Positions 7,541 through 16,652 of a stretch of 64,000 bases of DNA are shown in pieces. The stretch comes from an uncultured Prevotellaceae bacterium (GTDB lineage: Bacteria > Bacteroidota > Bacteroidia > Bacteroidales > Bacteroidaceae): assembly GCA_900315105.1 (NCBI GenBank), contig OMXX01000022.1:13431-77430 (forward strand), given 5' to 3'. Every line of letters starts with the position of its first letter. Position 1 is the stretch's first letter. The notes under the pieces are model-generated. The model did no database searches. It saw only the letters and a list, made by a program, of their open reading frames with translations, and was not told the DNA's origin. Both the position numbers and the translations under genes were made by a program.

Positions 7541-9787
7541 ATGGGAAAAGGAAAGAAAGCCGGTAAAAGGCTAAACAAGAAACAAATGAGTGCTCTGTTG
7601 GAAGAGTTCTTCCGCGAGAATCCAGGTAAGGCATATTCGTTCAAAGAGATATTCCACAAATGTCATCTCGATACGCATCCTCTGAAGATGCTCGCCATCG
7701 ACGTGCTTGAGGAAATGGCATGGGACGATTTCCTGTCGCGTGCAAGCGAGAACTCCTACAAACTCAACGAGAGCGGTTCTGTTCTCGAAGGCACGTTCAT
7801 CACCAAGTTCAATGGCAAATGCTCCTTCATGCCCGATGGCTCCGACAAGCCTATCTTCGTGGCTGAGCGCAACTCCATGTGGGCTCTCAACGGCGATCGT
7901 GTCAAGGTTTCAATGATGGCACGTCGTGCAAAGCATATCCGTGAGGCACAGGTAATCGAGATTATCAAGAGGGCAAAGGATCAGTTTGTCGGCATTATCA
8001 AGGCTGATCGCGAAATGACCTATCTCGTTCCTACCGATCCTATGACCGTCAGCATCTTCATTCCGAAGCGCAAGCTGAAGGATGCCAAGGATGGTGATAG
8101 AGCCGTGGTTAAGGTAATAGAATGGCCTGATGCAGAGCACAGAAGCATTGTGGCTGGCGTTGTTGATGTCCTCGGAAAGCAAGGTGACAACGATGCTGAG
8201 ATGAACACTATCCTTGCTCAGTATGGTCTTCCTTATAAATATCCAAAGGCTGTGGAAGATGCTGCCAACAAGATTAGCGATGAGATTACTCCCGATGAAA
8301 TCGCACGTCGTGAGGATTTCCGCGATGTCTTCACCTGCACTATCGACCCACACGATGCCAAGGACTTCGACGATGCCCTCAGTATTAAGCGTCTCGACAA
8401 CGGACTATGGGAAGTAGGTGTTCATATCGCCGATGTCAGCCATTATGTCACAGAAGGCTCTGTTATCGACAAGGAGGCAAGGGAACGCGCCACAAGTATC
8501 TATCTCGTGGACCGTACCATTCCAATGCTCCCGGAGCGACTCTGTAACTATATCTGCTCACTTCGTCCTGATGAGGACAAACTCGCATACTCTGTTATCT
8601 TCAATCTCGACAATGAGGCAAAGGTAAAGGCATACCGCATCGTCCACACCGTGATACGAAGCAACCGTCGCTATGCCTACGAGGAAGTACAGGATATTCT
8701 CAATGCCAACCTCAACCCTAATCCTAATGTTGAGTTGCCAGAACTTCCAATGGCTGATGCCGATGAAATCGAGAAAAAAGAGGCTAAGGGAGCGCTTAAA
8801 GGTGAGAATGCCTATCTCCTCCTTATTCTCGACCGCCTCGCCAAACTCCTTCGTGCCCAGCGTTTCAAGAATGGTGCTGTGAAGTTCGACCGTGAAGAGA
8901 TGCGTTTCGACATCGATGAGACAGGCAAGCCTATCCGTTGCTACTTCAAGCGTTCAAAGGATGCCAACAAACTCATCGAGGAGTTCATGCTCCTTGCCAA
9001 CCGCACAGTAGCCGAGAGCGTAGGCAGGGTGGCAAAGGGTAAGGTTGCCAAGACATTGCCTTATCGTGTTCACGATGATCCAGACCCACAGAAACTTGAG
9101 ACCTTGAAGTCTTTCGTTGCCAAGTTCGGATATAAGATGAAGAGTACAGGCACAAAGGGAGCTACGGCTCGTTCTCTCAATCAGCTCATGGATAGCGTTG
9201 AGGGCAAGAAAGAGTCTAATGTCATCCAGCTTGTTGCTCTCCGTGCAATGATGAAAGCGAAGTATTCCGTTCATAACATCGGACACTTCGGACTTGCTTT
9301 CGACTACTACACCCACTTCACCTCACCAATCCGTCGTTATCCTGACACAATGGTTCACCGCCTCCTCACTCGCTACGAGCAGGGAGGAAAGTCTGCCAAC
9401 AAGGATAAGTACGAGGAACTTTGCGAACACTCAAGCGAGATGGAGCAGATAGCAGCCAATGCCGAGCGCGATTCCATCAAGTATAAGATGGTGGAATTCA
9501 TGAGTCAGTATATCGGCTATGAGTTCGATGCCCATATCTCAGGTATCACCAGCTACGGCATATATTGCGAGATTGACGAGAACCATTGTGAAGGAATGGT
9601 ACGTATCGAAGACCTCGACGATGACTACTACGAGTTCGATGAGAAGAACTACTGTCTCATCGGTCGCCGCCGTCACCACACCTATCAGCTTGGCGATGAG
9701 CTCCGCATCAAGGTAGCAAAGGCAAACCTTGAAAAGAAACAGCTCGACTTCGTATTGGCTGAGGAAAAAGGCAAAGCAAAGAAGTAA
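7541..9787 (+). CDS. rnr: Ribonuclease R
   Basis: A processive 3'-to-5' exoribonuclease that degrades structured RNA, 748 residues. An N-terminal helix-turn-helix-like region (1-70) is followed by cold-shock/OB domains (about 75-230) and the RNB catalytic domain (about 260-590). The catalytic aspartates are in IDPHDAKDFDDA, and RERATSIYLVDRTIPMLPERL and THFTSPIRRYPD are also conserved. A C-terminal S1 domain (about 645-725) contains HISGITSYGIYCEI and ends in a short lysine-rich tail (EEKGKAKK). The start ATG gives a lysine-rich N-terminus (MGKGKKAGKR). It is monocistronic with its own promoter. Confidence 0.97.
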   Translation: MGKGKKAGKRLNKKQMSALLEEFFRENPGKAYSFKEIFHKCHLDTHPLKMLAIDVLEEMAWDDFLSRASENSYKLNESGSVLEGTFITKFNGKCSFMPDGSDKPIFVAERNSMWALNGDRVKVSMMARRAKHIREAQVIEIIKRAKDQFVGIIKADREMTYLVPTDPMTVSIFIPKRKLKDAKDGDRAVVKVIEWPDAEHRSIVAGVVDVLGKQGDNDAEMNTILAQYGLPYKYPKAVEDAANKISDEITPDEIARREDFRDVFTCTIDPHDAKDFDDALSIKRLDNGLWEVGVHIADVSHYVTEGSVIDKEARERATSIYLVDRTIPMLPERLCNYICSLRPDEDKLAYSVIFNLDNEAKVKAYRIVHTVIRSNRRYAYEEVQDILNANLNPNPNVELPELPMADADEIEKKEAKGALKGENAYLLLILDRLAKLLRAQRFKNGAVKFDREEMRFDIDETGKPIRCYFKRSKDANKLIEEFMLLANRTVAESVGRVAKGKVAKTLPYRVHDDPDPQKLETLKSFVAKFGYKMKSTGTKGATARSLNQLMDSVEGKKESNVIQLVALRAMMKAKYSVHNIGHFGLAFDYYTHFTSPIRRYPDTMVHRLLTRYEQGGKSANKDKYEELCEHSSEMEQIAANAERDSIKYKMVEFMSQYIGYEFDAHISGITSYGIYCEIDENHCEGMVRIEDLDDDYYEFDEKNYCLIGRRRHHTYQLGDELRIKVAKANLEKKQLDFVLAEEKGKAKK

Positions 9788-9847
9788 TATGCCATAGTCT
9801 GATAAACCTTTGACGCACCTTTGGTGCTGAACTGACAATAATCAGCG

Positions 9848-10015
9848 ATCTTACCAATCTTAATCCAATAAGAAACGGGGCTTGCGCCCTGATGTGGAAA
9901 GTAAATTAAAAGAAAATTAAACTAGCAAATTAATTTACAGATAAAATTTATTGCTAATTTGCTTTCCTTAATTCGCGTCAGCGAGCCTTTCTTTATGGTA
10001 AAAGATTGGTAAGAT
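9848..10015. repeat. Inverted-repeat element downstream of rnr
   Basis: ATCTTACCAATCTT (9848-9861) is exactly complementary to AAGATTGGTAAGAT (10002-10015). Between the arms is an AT-rich segment with inner complementarity (AGCAAATTAATTTA against AATTTATTGCTAATTTGCT). Pieces of it (GGAAAGTAAATTAA, and TTCGCGTCAGCGAGCCTTTCTT) recur in reverse near 63338-63412. It looks like a small non-coding mobile repeat. Confidence 0.6.
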
Positions 10016-10022
10016 TATTATA

Positions 10023-10619
10023 ATGAATACGTTCAATTCTATGAGAAATCTTCTGATATCTTTATCTGTATTTGCTTTATCTGCCTTGGTTGGATGTACC
10101 CAAACAAGCAACAAGGAGAAAATGGTCTCTACAGAAGAAGTTGTTGCAACTGATTCTGTTAATATGATATCATACTATGAGCAATTCCTGGGGTGTAATA
10201 TTGATTCTATACCTCATATTGCCAACTATCAGAAAGAGAGCAAAAAAGAGTATGGTGATGAAGGTGTATCGTGGAAATCGCTTAATTTCTCTATTGAAGG
10301 GAAGAATGCTATTTCGATGGAAACAAATTGGGAAGATATTATTCATATAAGTAGGATTACCATTTCTACTGATAAGATAAGGATGGGAAACGTATATATC
10401 GGTCAAACGATAGCGAGTTTCAAGAATAAAGTCCCATATTCAATAGAACCTTGTCAAGATGGATATCTCCTTCTCCAACTTGATAAGCACAAGAACATCC
10501 ATTTGCAAATGAATCTCTCGAATGTTTCTCCGGATTCTCCCTTATGGTTGGGTGAATGTAGTGTAAATGAAATCCCTGACACATTATGTATTGAAAGCAT
10601 TGTATTATCTAATGATTAG
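10023..10619 (+). CDS. Small lipoprotein of unknown function
   Basis: A 198-residue lipoprotein. The signal peptide MRNLLISLSVFALSALVGC has a clear lipobox (LVGC), and an ATG six codons upstream (10023) is the longest start. The mature part has a serine/threonine/acid-rich linker, then a beta-rich region (GKNAISMETNWEDIIHISRITIS), with no domain I recognise. First of four short genes in the same direction. The codon use is noticeably AT-rich compared with rnr and the dcw genes, suggesting a lineage-specific or acquired block. Confidence 0.7.
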   Translation: MNTFNSMRNLLISLSVFALSALVGCTQTSNKEKMVSTEEVVATDSVNMISYYEQFLGCNIDSIPHIANYQKESKKEYGDEGVSWKSLNFSIEGKNAISMETNWEDIIHISRITISTDKIRMGNVYIGQTIASFKNKVPYSIEPCQDGYLLLQLDKHKNIHLQMNLSNVSPDSPLWLGECSVNEIPDTLCIESIVLSND

Positions 10620-10624
10620 TCGCA

Positions 10625-10864
10625 ATGAGTAAATATCTTAAAGTCGTTCTCATAGTAACCATTATTGTAACCATCTATGTAGTTTCGCTATATTTTTACA
10701 GAACATCAACAAACAGTGTTCCTGATGGTCCTCGTTGTGCCTTCAACGATGATTTGTTTATGTGCTCTATGATATGGATTGTAATCGAGATCATCCTCAT
10801 ACCGATAAGTTTGTTATTGACCAAAGTTATATCTATCCTTATAGACATTTATGGCAAGAAATAA
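10625..10864 (+). CDS. Two-helix small membrane protein
   Basis: A 79-residue protein with two hydrophobic helices (about 5-25 and 47-68) separated by a short polar loop containing two cysteines (GPRCAFNDDLFMCSM). It starts 5 bases after the upstream lipoprotein stop, which supports co-transcription. I do not recognise a family. Confidence 0.55.
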   Translation: MSKYLKVVLIVTIIVTIYVVSLYFYRTSTNSVPDGPRCAFNDDLFMCSMIWIVIEIILIPISLLLTKVISILIDIYGKK

Positions 10865-10908
10865 CGTTTTCATCCGCTCATTCATAGTTTCCCATAAATA
10901 GCCCTTCT

Positions 10909-11535
10909 ATGTTTAAACTCCTTTATACATTCATACTCGTATTGTTCTTAGCGTCATGTTCTTCTGGTGTGAATCGTGAACATAACTCTCAAAAGCAGGA
11001 TTCAATAGCATCTGATACGAACGTCGTATTCTCTAAAGTTGCTGTGCTTAAAATCCCATTCCCGGAGGAGTTGAATGATTCTGTACATATATTTAATACT
11101 GACATGTCGGTATATGCTACATTCTCATACGATAGTATCTCTGAAGAAACAAGATGCAAGGCTCTTGAAGGAAAGGTGATAACCTATGCTCCGTCATGGA
11201 ATCTGATAGATTGCTTCTATGAAGATTATGATGCTGAGTATGGAAAGATACGAATAGGTGACAGTTGGAAACTGATAAGAAAAGAAGCCATCTATGATGT
11301 TCATAGTTTGGATTCATATTTCTCTTCATTAGAATATTACCCTGAAAAATCAGATGTATTCTATCAGGAAGATTTGCATACAATAATACCACATAAAGAC
11401 CCTTCATCCCTGAAGTGCAAGGTTATGAAGGTTAAGAACGACTGGTTTCTCATCCAAGACGGTGATTTCAAGGCATGGGTAAGATGGAAGCATGGTTCTA
11501 AAGTGCTGCAAGATAGATTAAGATATGACATTTAA
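10909..11535 (+). CDS. Lipoprotein of unknown function, SH3-like C-terminus possible
   Basis: A 208-residue lipoprotein with lipobox LASC (Cys17), a polar linker, then a domain of alternating strands. The C-terminus (CKVMKVKNDWFLIQDGDFKAWVRWKHG) resembles the last strands of bacterial SH3-like domains, but this is a weak resemblance. It is the third gene of the short lipoprotein cluster, after a 44-bp gap. Confidence 0.65.
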   Translation: MFKLLYTFILVLFLASCSSGVNREHNSQKQDSIASDTNVVFSKVAVLKIPFPEELNDSVHIFNTDMSVYATFSYDSISEETRCKALEGKVITYAPSWNLIDCFYEDYDAEYGKIRIGDSWKLIRKEAIYDVHSLDSYFSSLEYYPEKSDVFYQEDLHTIIPHKDPSSLKCKVMKVKNDWFLIQDGDFKAWVRWKHGSKVLQDRLRYDI

Positions 11536-11608
11536 TATTGTTTATCTATATGATGGCATAGGATTTTTAAGATAATACATACGTTTTCTGCTAAAAACAC
11601 ATAAGCCA

Positions 11609-12073
11609 ATGAGAAAAATAATCCCAGTACTCCTTTTTTTGTGCATCTGCTTTGCTTGCAACAATAGCAAGCCAAATGCGGATAACACCGATAATATTAC
11701 CTCTCAATCTCTGGTTGATGGAGAGCCGTTCTCCGAGTTTATCGAGAAGTTTCATTCCGATTCCCTTTTTGCCATGACTCGTATAGCAGAAAAGACAGAG
11801 GGGTTTAGTTCTGATTTGGTAGTATTCGATTCTTTACAGGATGATTTTGTTGGTGGAGAATGTTTTTGGACAAAAAAGGAAATGAGAAGTGACTGGTGCT
11901 ATATAAACTATATACGCCAAATAAAAGATGAATATAAGGTGAAATACGAGATGCGAAACGATTCTGCGTTTGAGTGTGTCTATATACCTGAATCAGATTG
12001 TTTGATAGATATCATTTTCAAACTCAAAAACAAGGAATGGTATCTTGTATATTTATCACATAATAATTTATAG
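11609..12073 (+). CDS. DUF4348-like lipoprotein
   Basis: A 154-residue lipoprotein with lipobox CFAC (Cys17). The mature part begins with an acidic linker and then FSEFIEKFHSDSLFAMTRI, which has the pattern I associate with Bacteroidetes DUF4348 proteins (FxxFxxKFxxDSxFQxxRI), and ends KNKEWYLVYLS. The family assignment is from memory of the pattern and is moderate. It is last in the cluster of four. Function unknown. Confidence 0.7.
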   Translation: MRKIIPVLLFLCICFACNNSKPNADNTDNITSQSLVDGEPFSEFIEKFHSDSLFAMTRIAEKTEGFSSDLVVFDSLQDDFVGGECFWTKKEMRSDWCYINYIRQIKDEYKVKYEMRNDSAFECVYIPESDCLIDIIFKLKNKEWYLVYLSHNNL

Positions 12074-12422
12074 TATTTTGAATATTTCCTCACGGAGTAG
12101 GAACGTGTAATATCACGTCAATTCTTTCATCTGAACACAGAAAACACAAAGCTGTTATTAACGGTAAGTTGTTGTTTTCATAAATTTCAGGCATTAATCT
12201 CGTGCCTTCACTCCTTCACTGCTCTTTCAACTACGTTATATTCAACAATATAAGAGTGGAAAAATTCGTTGAACTCACGTTATAATACTGTATTAACTAA
12301 TTTTTCGCTTTGGCTCATCAAGTTAAAGCAAGAGTTCGAGATCACGTTTAATAGTGAACCAACAAAAAATATGCCAGTCCTAAGTTTATTTAGAACTGGC
12401 ATGATATAATCAAATTAAATGC
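12074..12422. other. Intergenic region between convergent units
   Basis: 349 bp without a gene. It contains R5-type fragments (TTCGTTGAACTCACGTTA at 12265-12282, and AGAGTTCGAGATCACGTTTA near 12332-12351) and ends in the terminator of the large minus-strand operon. Confidence 0.6.
12364..12402 (-). terminator. Intrinsic terminator of the 21-kb operon
   Basis: On the minus strand, ATGCCAGTTCTAAA pairs with TTAGGACTGGCAT (hairpin 12371-12402) and is followed by a run of T (12364-12370). It lies 20 bases after the stop of the last operon gene. Confidence 0.75.
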
Positions 12423-13703
12423 TTACTTTATCTTATAAGCATAGAATGCTCCGGCATGACGGACGTAGAGAATGCCATTGGCAATGGTTGGGTGTGCCCA
12501 ATAAGGTCCGCTACCCTTCATAATACGGAACTCGCTTACTACGTTGAAAGCATCAGGCACGGCTTTTACAAGTCCTACAATACCACGACGCTCGTCATAG
12601 CAGTATAGCTTGTCATCGGCTGTGATGATAGAGCCTTTGCCTTTTCCCTGCCAAGCAGTTTCGTATTTTGTCTTACCTGTGTTCCAGTCTATGCAGCACC
12701 AGTTGCCTGCATTGTTGTTAATCCAGTTAGAGCCGTAGATATAGTCGCCTACGAGTACATAACCGCCATGATGGGTGTCAAGAGTCTCTGTGCGCCATAC
12801 GCAAGTAACGCTCTTCAAATCGTCAGAGAGCTGGAGCTGGAAGCCGTTGATGTCATAACCATGACAGAAGAATATCTTACCGTCACGATAGAGTGGTGAA
12901 TTGGTGGTGATGTTATCAAAACGGCTTGAATTGCCATAGTGCTTTGGTCCCCAATCGTCGAAAGTCCATTCTATCTCACCTGTCTCTGGATTAACACCGA
13001 AGACTGTGAGAGCAGAAGAGCCGATGATCTGTCGCTTGCCCTTATACTCGATAAGGATAGGTGACACATAGCCGCTCTTGTTGTTCAGGGCACGAGTCTT
13101 CCATACTTCCTCGCCTGTGAACTTATTGAGGGCAACCATAGTAGTCTTATCGCCACAAGGAGTATAGATTACCTTGTCGTCATATACCAGCGGACACTCG
13201 CTTGTGCCCCACATGCCTGTGTTACGGCTGTACTTCTCGCCACCGTTTACAGACCATACTATCTTGCCGTCCTCAGCCTTGATACATACAACCTCGCCCA
13301 TACCGCTCACCACGTAGAGATTGCCATCGCTATATGTAGGTGTTGTACGAACCTCTGGATAAGAACCAGTCCAACGGTTGCCATATTCAACAGAATATAC
13401 TTTTGTACCGTCAAGCTTATAACAGGTGAGCATTTCCTTGTCTTCCTGATCATTGAGACCGGTGAGGTAGATACGGTCGCCCACTACCTGTGCAGAGGAA
13501 TATCCCTTTCCGGCATTTTCTACCTCAAAGATTTTCTGAGGACCCTCGGCAGGCCACTCGTTGAGCAGTCCCTTGTCTGGATAGGAACCATTGTTCTGGG
13601 CTCCACGCCATCCGTTCACGCTCGAACCTTTGGTGAACTGCGTCTGAGCCGTTGATGTGCAGGCACTTACTACGAGTGCCATCATGATTAACACGTTTCG
13701 CAT
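12423..13703 (-). CDS. Exported PQQ-like beta-propeller protein
   Basis: A 426-residue exported protein. The N-terminus MRNVLIMMALVVSACTSTAQ is a signal peptide, with VSAC as a possible lipobox. The body is a seven-to-eight-bladed propeller of PQQ-like repeats, opening with the motif NGWRGAQNNG also seen in the other propellers of the operon, and with repeated DGxxVWS/TGEEVWK blade signatures. No PQQ or metal ligands can be assigned, so an enzymatic dehydrogenase activity is not implied. The ATG at 13703 overlaps the end of the ABC permease gene by 16 bases. It is the last gene of the operon. An open frame extends upstream to 13886 but lies inside the permease gene. Confidence 0.88.
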   Translation of the reverse strand: MRNVLIMMALVVSACTSTAQTQFTKGSSVNGWRGAQNNGSYPDKGLLNEWPAEGPQKIFEVENAGKGYSSAQVVGDRIYLTGLNDQEDKEMLTCYKLDGTKVYSVEYGNRWTGSYPEVRTTPTYSDGNLYVVSGMGEVVCIKAEDGKIVWSVNGGEKYSRNTGMWGTSECPLVYDDKVIYTPCGDKTTMVALNKFTGEEVWKTRALNNKSGYVSPILIEYKGKRQIIGSSALTVFGVNPETGEIEWTFDDWGPKHYGNSSRFDNITTNSPLYRDGKIFFCHGYDINGFQLQLSDDLKSVTCVWRTETLDTHHGGYVLVGDYIYGSNWINNNAGNWCCIDWNTGKTKYETAWQGKGKGSIITADDKLYCYDERRGIVGLVKAVPDAFNVVSEFRIMKGSGPYWAHPTIANGILYVRHAGAFYAYKIK

Positions 13704-16609
13704 TGTCTGATTGTTTTTTTTGTTATACTTATATATATGATTATGCATGTAAATACTATTATTGGCAAGAGGCATAGGAGGAATGTGGAAAGACTGAAGC
13801 TGAAGGTAGGAAGGAGGACTGATATAAGCAGACACACTCCCGCACCTGTAAGTATAGCGAGCAGAGGCACGATGAGTTGTTCGCATCGGAACATGCGCAC
13901 TATGGTAGCTGTTGGGAAACCTAAAGCATGGTAAAGGCGTATCTCCTCACTACGTGCCACCAGATTCTTACGAATGACAATAATCAGACTGACCAAACCG
14001 AGCATCAGACCGAGTAATCCGAGGGAGAGGAAGATACGGAGATAGGTATCGGTCACTTCGAAGAAATGAAGCAGACGCTCTACGGACGGGATAAGGGTGA
14101 AGCCGTAGTCGGAGAGAGATGTGGTGAGGGTGGAGGTTAGGGTGTTGGGTGTTGGGTGCTGGGTGTTGGGGTTAGAACCTTCTACCTTTGACTTTTGCCC
14201 ATCTTCCCTTACCAATACCACACGACTGCCCATTTCATCAGGCCAGAGCTGACGGAAACAGTCGATAGGCATAATGGCATTTCCATGGAAGATGCCTGTA
14301 GGATATTCGGCTGCTATAACGACATTAACCTTACGTCCGTCACTTGCGTGATAGGTAAGCGTATCACCCACCTTCTTCATCATACTCCAAAGCAGAGCCT
14401 CAGAATCAATGGCGATGGGGATTGTAAATTTACTTTCTTCTTTATACTTTACACTTTCTACTTCAGAGATATTTATTCCGAATGCCTTCATATCTTCGAG
14501 AGACATGCCAAAGACTGAAGGATTCTCGACATGATTCAGATTCAAGCAGCTTGCCTCATCCTCAGTATGCTTTGGCAACTGAAGGAAACGGAGATCGGAT
14601 GGCAGATTGTCAAGATGCAGATGATGGCGACCTGCGGCCGTGTTGAGGTCATACTGCAAAGGGATGCGACTCTCGCCATAATACTGATATCCTCCTGTTG
14701 CGGATTCTGAAGAATGGGAAAAATCAGGACGGTTTACTCCCACGGCAAAAACTGTCAGCACACCTAATGCCAATGTGATGAATGAAAGGCTATGCTGGTG
14801 GCGGAAGTATTTTATAATTGATAATTGATAATCGATAATTGATAATTTATTTTGACCTTCGACCTTTGCCTTTTGCCTTTTGCCTTTTGACATTTTACTT
14901 TCGCCTTTTAACTTTTGACCTCCCCTGACAGTAAGCGCAAGAACGACAAAGGCAAGGATGACAGAGAGTATAAAAGACAGAACAACCGTCATGATATTTG
15001 CATGTATGGCAAAACCATCGGTATGCACTACCCCACTCCACGGACCTGCCAAAAGCTGGAGAATGACAGCAGCGTAGGCATAGCCCAATAATACACCTAT
15101 GGGTGCAGATACGAGCACTACAGGTACAGCCTCAGAGAACAGTCTTCGGAACACCTGACGCTTGCTGAATCCCAAGGCATTGAGCAATTGTATCTCAGGG
15201 CGTCGCAACTGATACATCTCTGAAAGAGGGTTCTGCATCAGCAGTGTTGCAGCGATAATGATGAAGAAGCCTAAAGCCAGGAAGAGCGTACCGAAGTCGG
15301 TGCCATTCTGTGCAGCATCAAGGGCTGCTATGCGAGGATGCACCACCGCTATACCGAATGATTGCGGAGTGAGTTGTTTCATACGAGCGGTATCGCACAT
15401 CACCCTTGTTGCAACACCATAAGAACCTATCCAATCCTTTCCTACGGCATCGAGGCTCACAAGAGCCTTGGGAGTTTGACGATATTCAGCCCAATAGTTC
15501 TCATCAGCCTTTGTTATACGACTCATGTCAATAGGCAGGTCGCTATTCCAGTCCGTACAACGCTTAACGCCCGATAGTCCCGGGAAATCGGCAGTTATCA
15601 CGTCAGCCTGTTTCTGAAACTCACTTATAGGAACGATACGACTCACACGAAAACGATGGCTGCGTGTCAGTAATTTCTTCAATCCACCTTGTGAGACGTA
15701 ATATTCCATAGTGACAGAATCGCCTACATGAGCATTCATACGTCGGGCGGCATAGTCTGTCAGTATTGTCTCATCGCCTTTCAGCCTATCAGTAGCCGTA
15801 ACAAACGAATAAGGTATCGTGCAGAGGCTGTTGACAAAATAAGCCAGATAGCGGGTAGATGGGTTGAGAGTTTCCACTACACTCTGAGGCAGGAATACTC
15901 GGTCTATGCCAATTATACTGTCACTATTGTTTTGCAGTCCTGAGTATTCTGGTCGCCATACTCCGTGGAAGGTATCGGAAGTAATGTTGTTTGGCGATAG
16001 GATGACATTAACCTTACCCTTTACTCCCAATGCCTCTGCCAACTGCTGACGATTGATAAACACGTTAAGCGGACGTACCTGCTCATTATGAAGCAATATG
16101 TTTCCCCCATCCTGAGCCGACTTTATTCCCTTTACGGTGAGTCGCAACTGCGTGGCATGACTCTGGGAGATGAAAAGCGAGCCAGAGCCAACGAGATTGT
16201 TTGAGGGCAGATGGAGGATGATGGGGTTAGGGGTTAGAGGGGAGGGGTTAGAGATCAGAGTTGAGAGTTGAGGGTTTAGAGTAGCCTCATCATAATTCAG
16301 GGAATCATTGTCGGTACCCCAAACCATGACAGGAATCATCTTGCCTTCAGAAGAAATGAAGCCTTCAGAAAGCAGATAGCCTTTGGCATCTGATAGAATT
16401 TCGTTGTTAAGAATGGAATCGCTCAGAAAACCTGTGCCAGTCTGTATGAGTGTTTCTGAGTTTCCAAGTCGTTCGCTGACACGTTCCATAAGAGAGCCAC
16501 GCACAGAATCGCCTAAAACGAGACTGCCCGTAAGCACGGCTGTCATCACCGCGATAGCCACAGCGACGAGCCTATAGAATCTTATGTAATATGAACGACT
16601 TTTTTTCAT
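13688..16609 (-). CDS. MacB/FtsX-type ABC transporter permease
   Basis: A 973-residue inner-membrane permease with two FtsX-like halves. An N-terminal helix (YYIRFYRLVAVAIAVMTAVL) is followed by a large periplasmic domain, then a cluster of three helices (about 440-570). A second periplasmic domain and a final three-helix cluster follow (about 860-965). The topology matches exporters that work with periplasmic or lipoprotein clients (MacB, LolCDE-like). The partner ATPase is the next gene upstream. Three low-complexity insertions, near residues 115-135, 570-605 and 800-830, have the same base patterns as the intergenic filler repeats (for instance KGKRQKAKVEGQ and NPNTQHPTPNTL), so repeats have entered the gene in frame. 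Confidence 0.9.
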   Translation of the reverse strand: MKKSRSYYIRFYRLVAVAIAVMTAVLTGSLVLGDSVRGSLMERVSERLGNSETLIQTGTGFLSDSILNNEILSDAKGYLLSEGFISSEGKMIPVMVWGTDNDSLNYDEATLNPQLSTLISNPSPLTPNPIILHLPSNNLVGSGSLFISQSHATQLRLTVKGIKSAQDGGNILLHNEQVRPLNVFINRQQLAEALGVKGKVNVILSPNNITSDTFHGVWRPEYSGLQNNSDSIIGIDRVFLPQSVVETLNPSTRYLAYFVNSLCTIPYSFVTATDRLKGDETILTDYAARRMNAHVGDSVTMEYYVSQGGLKKLLTRSHRFRVSRIVPISEFQKQADVITADFPGLSGVKRCTDWNSDLPIDMSRITKADENYWAEYRQTPKALVSLDAVGKDWIGSYGVATRVMCDTARMKQLTPQSFGIAVVHPRIAALDAAQNGTDFGTLFLALGFFIIIAATLLMQNPLSEMYQLRRPEIQLLNALGFSKRQVFRRLFSEAVPVVLVSAPIGVLLGYAYAAVILQLLAGPWSGVVHTDGFAIHANIMTVVLSFILSVILAFVVLALTVRGGQKLKGESKMSKGKRQKAKVEGQNKLSIIDYQLSIIKYFRHQHSLSFITLALGVLTVFAVGVNRPDFSHSSESATGGYQYYGESRIPLQYDLNTAAGRHHLHLDNLPSDLRFLQLPKHTEDEASCLNLNHVENPSVFGMSLEDMKAFGINISEVESVKYKEESKFTIPIAIDSEALLWSMMKKVGDTLTYHASDGRKVNVVIAAEYPTGIFHGNAIMPIDCFRQLWPDEMGSRVVLVREDGQKSKVEGSNPNTQHPTPNTLTSTLTTSLSDYGFTLIPSVERLLHFFEVTDTYLRIFLSLGLLGLMLGLVSLIIVIRKNLVARSEEIRLYHALGFPTATIVRMFRCEQLIVPLLAILTGAGVCLLISVLLPTFSFSLSTFLLCLLPIIVFTCIIIYISITKKTIRQCETC
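16223..16247 (+). other. G-quadruplex motif inside the permease gene
   Basis: Four runs of GGGG are separated by TTA, TTAGA and A, on the strand opposite to the coding strand. It is part of a TTAGGGG-type repeat tract (R6) that encodes an in-frame NPSPLTPNP insertion in the permease. Confidence 0.7.
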
Positions 16610-16652
16610 TTTTATGTTTAAAGTCAAAAGACTAAGGTCAAAGGTCTAAGGT

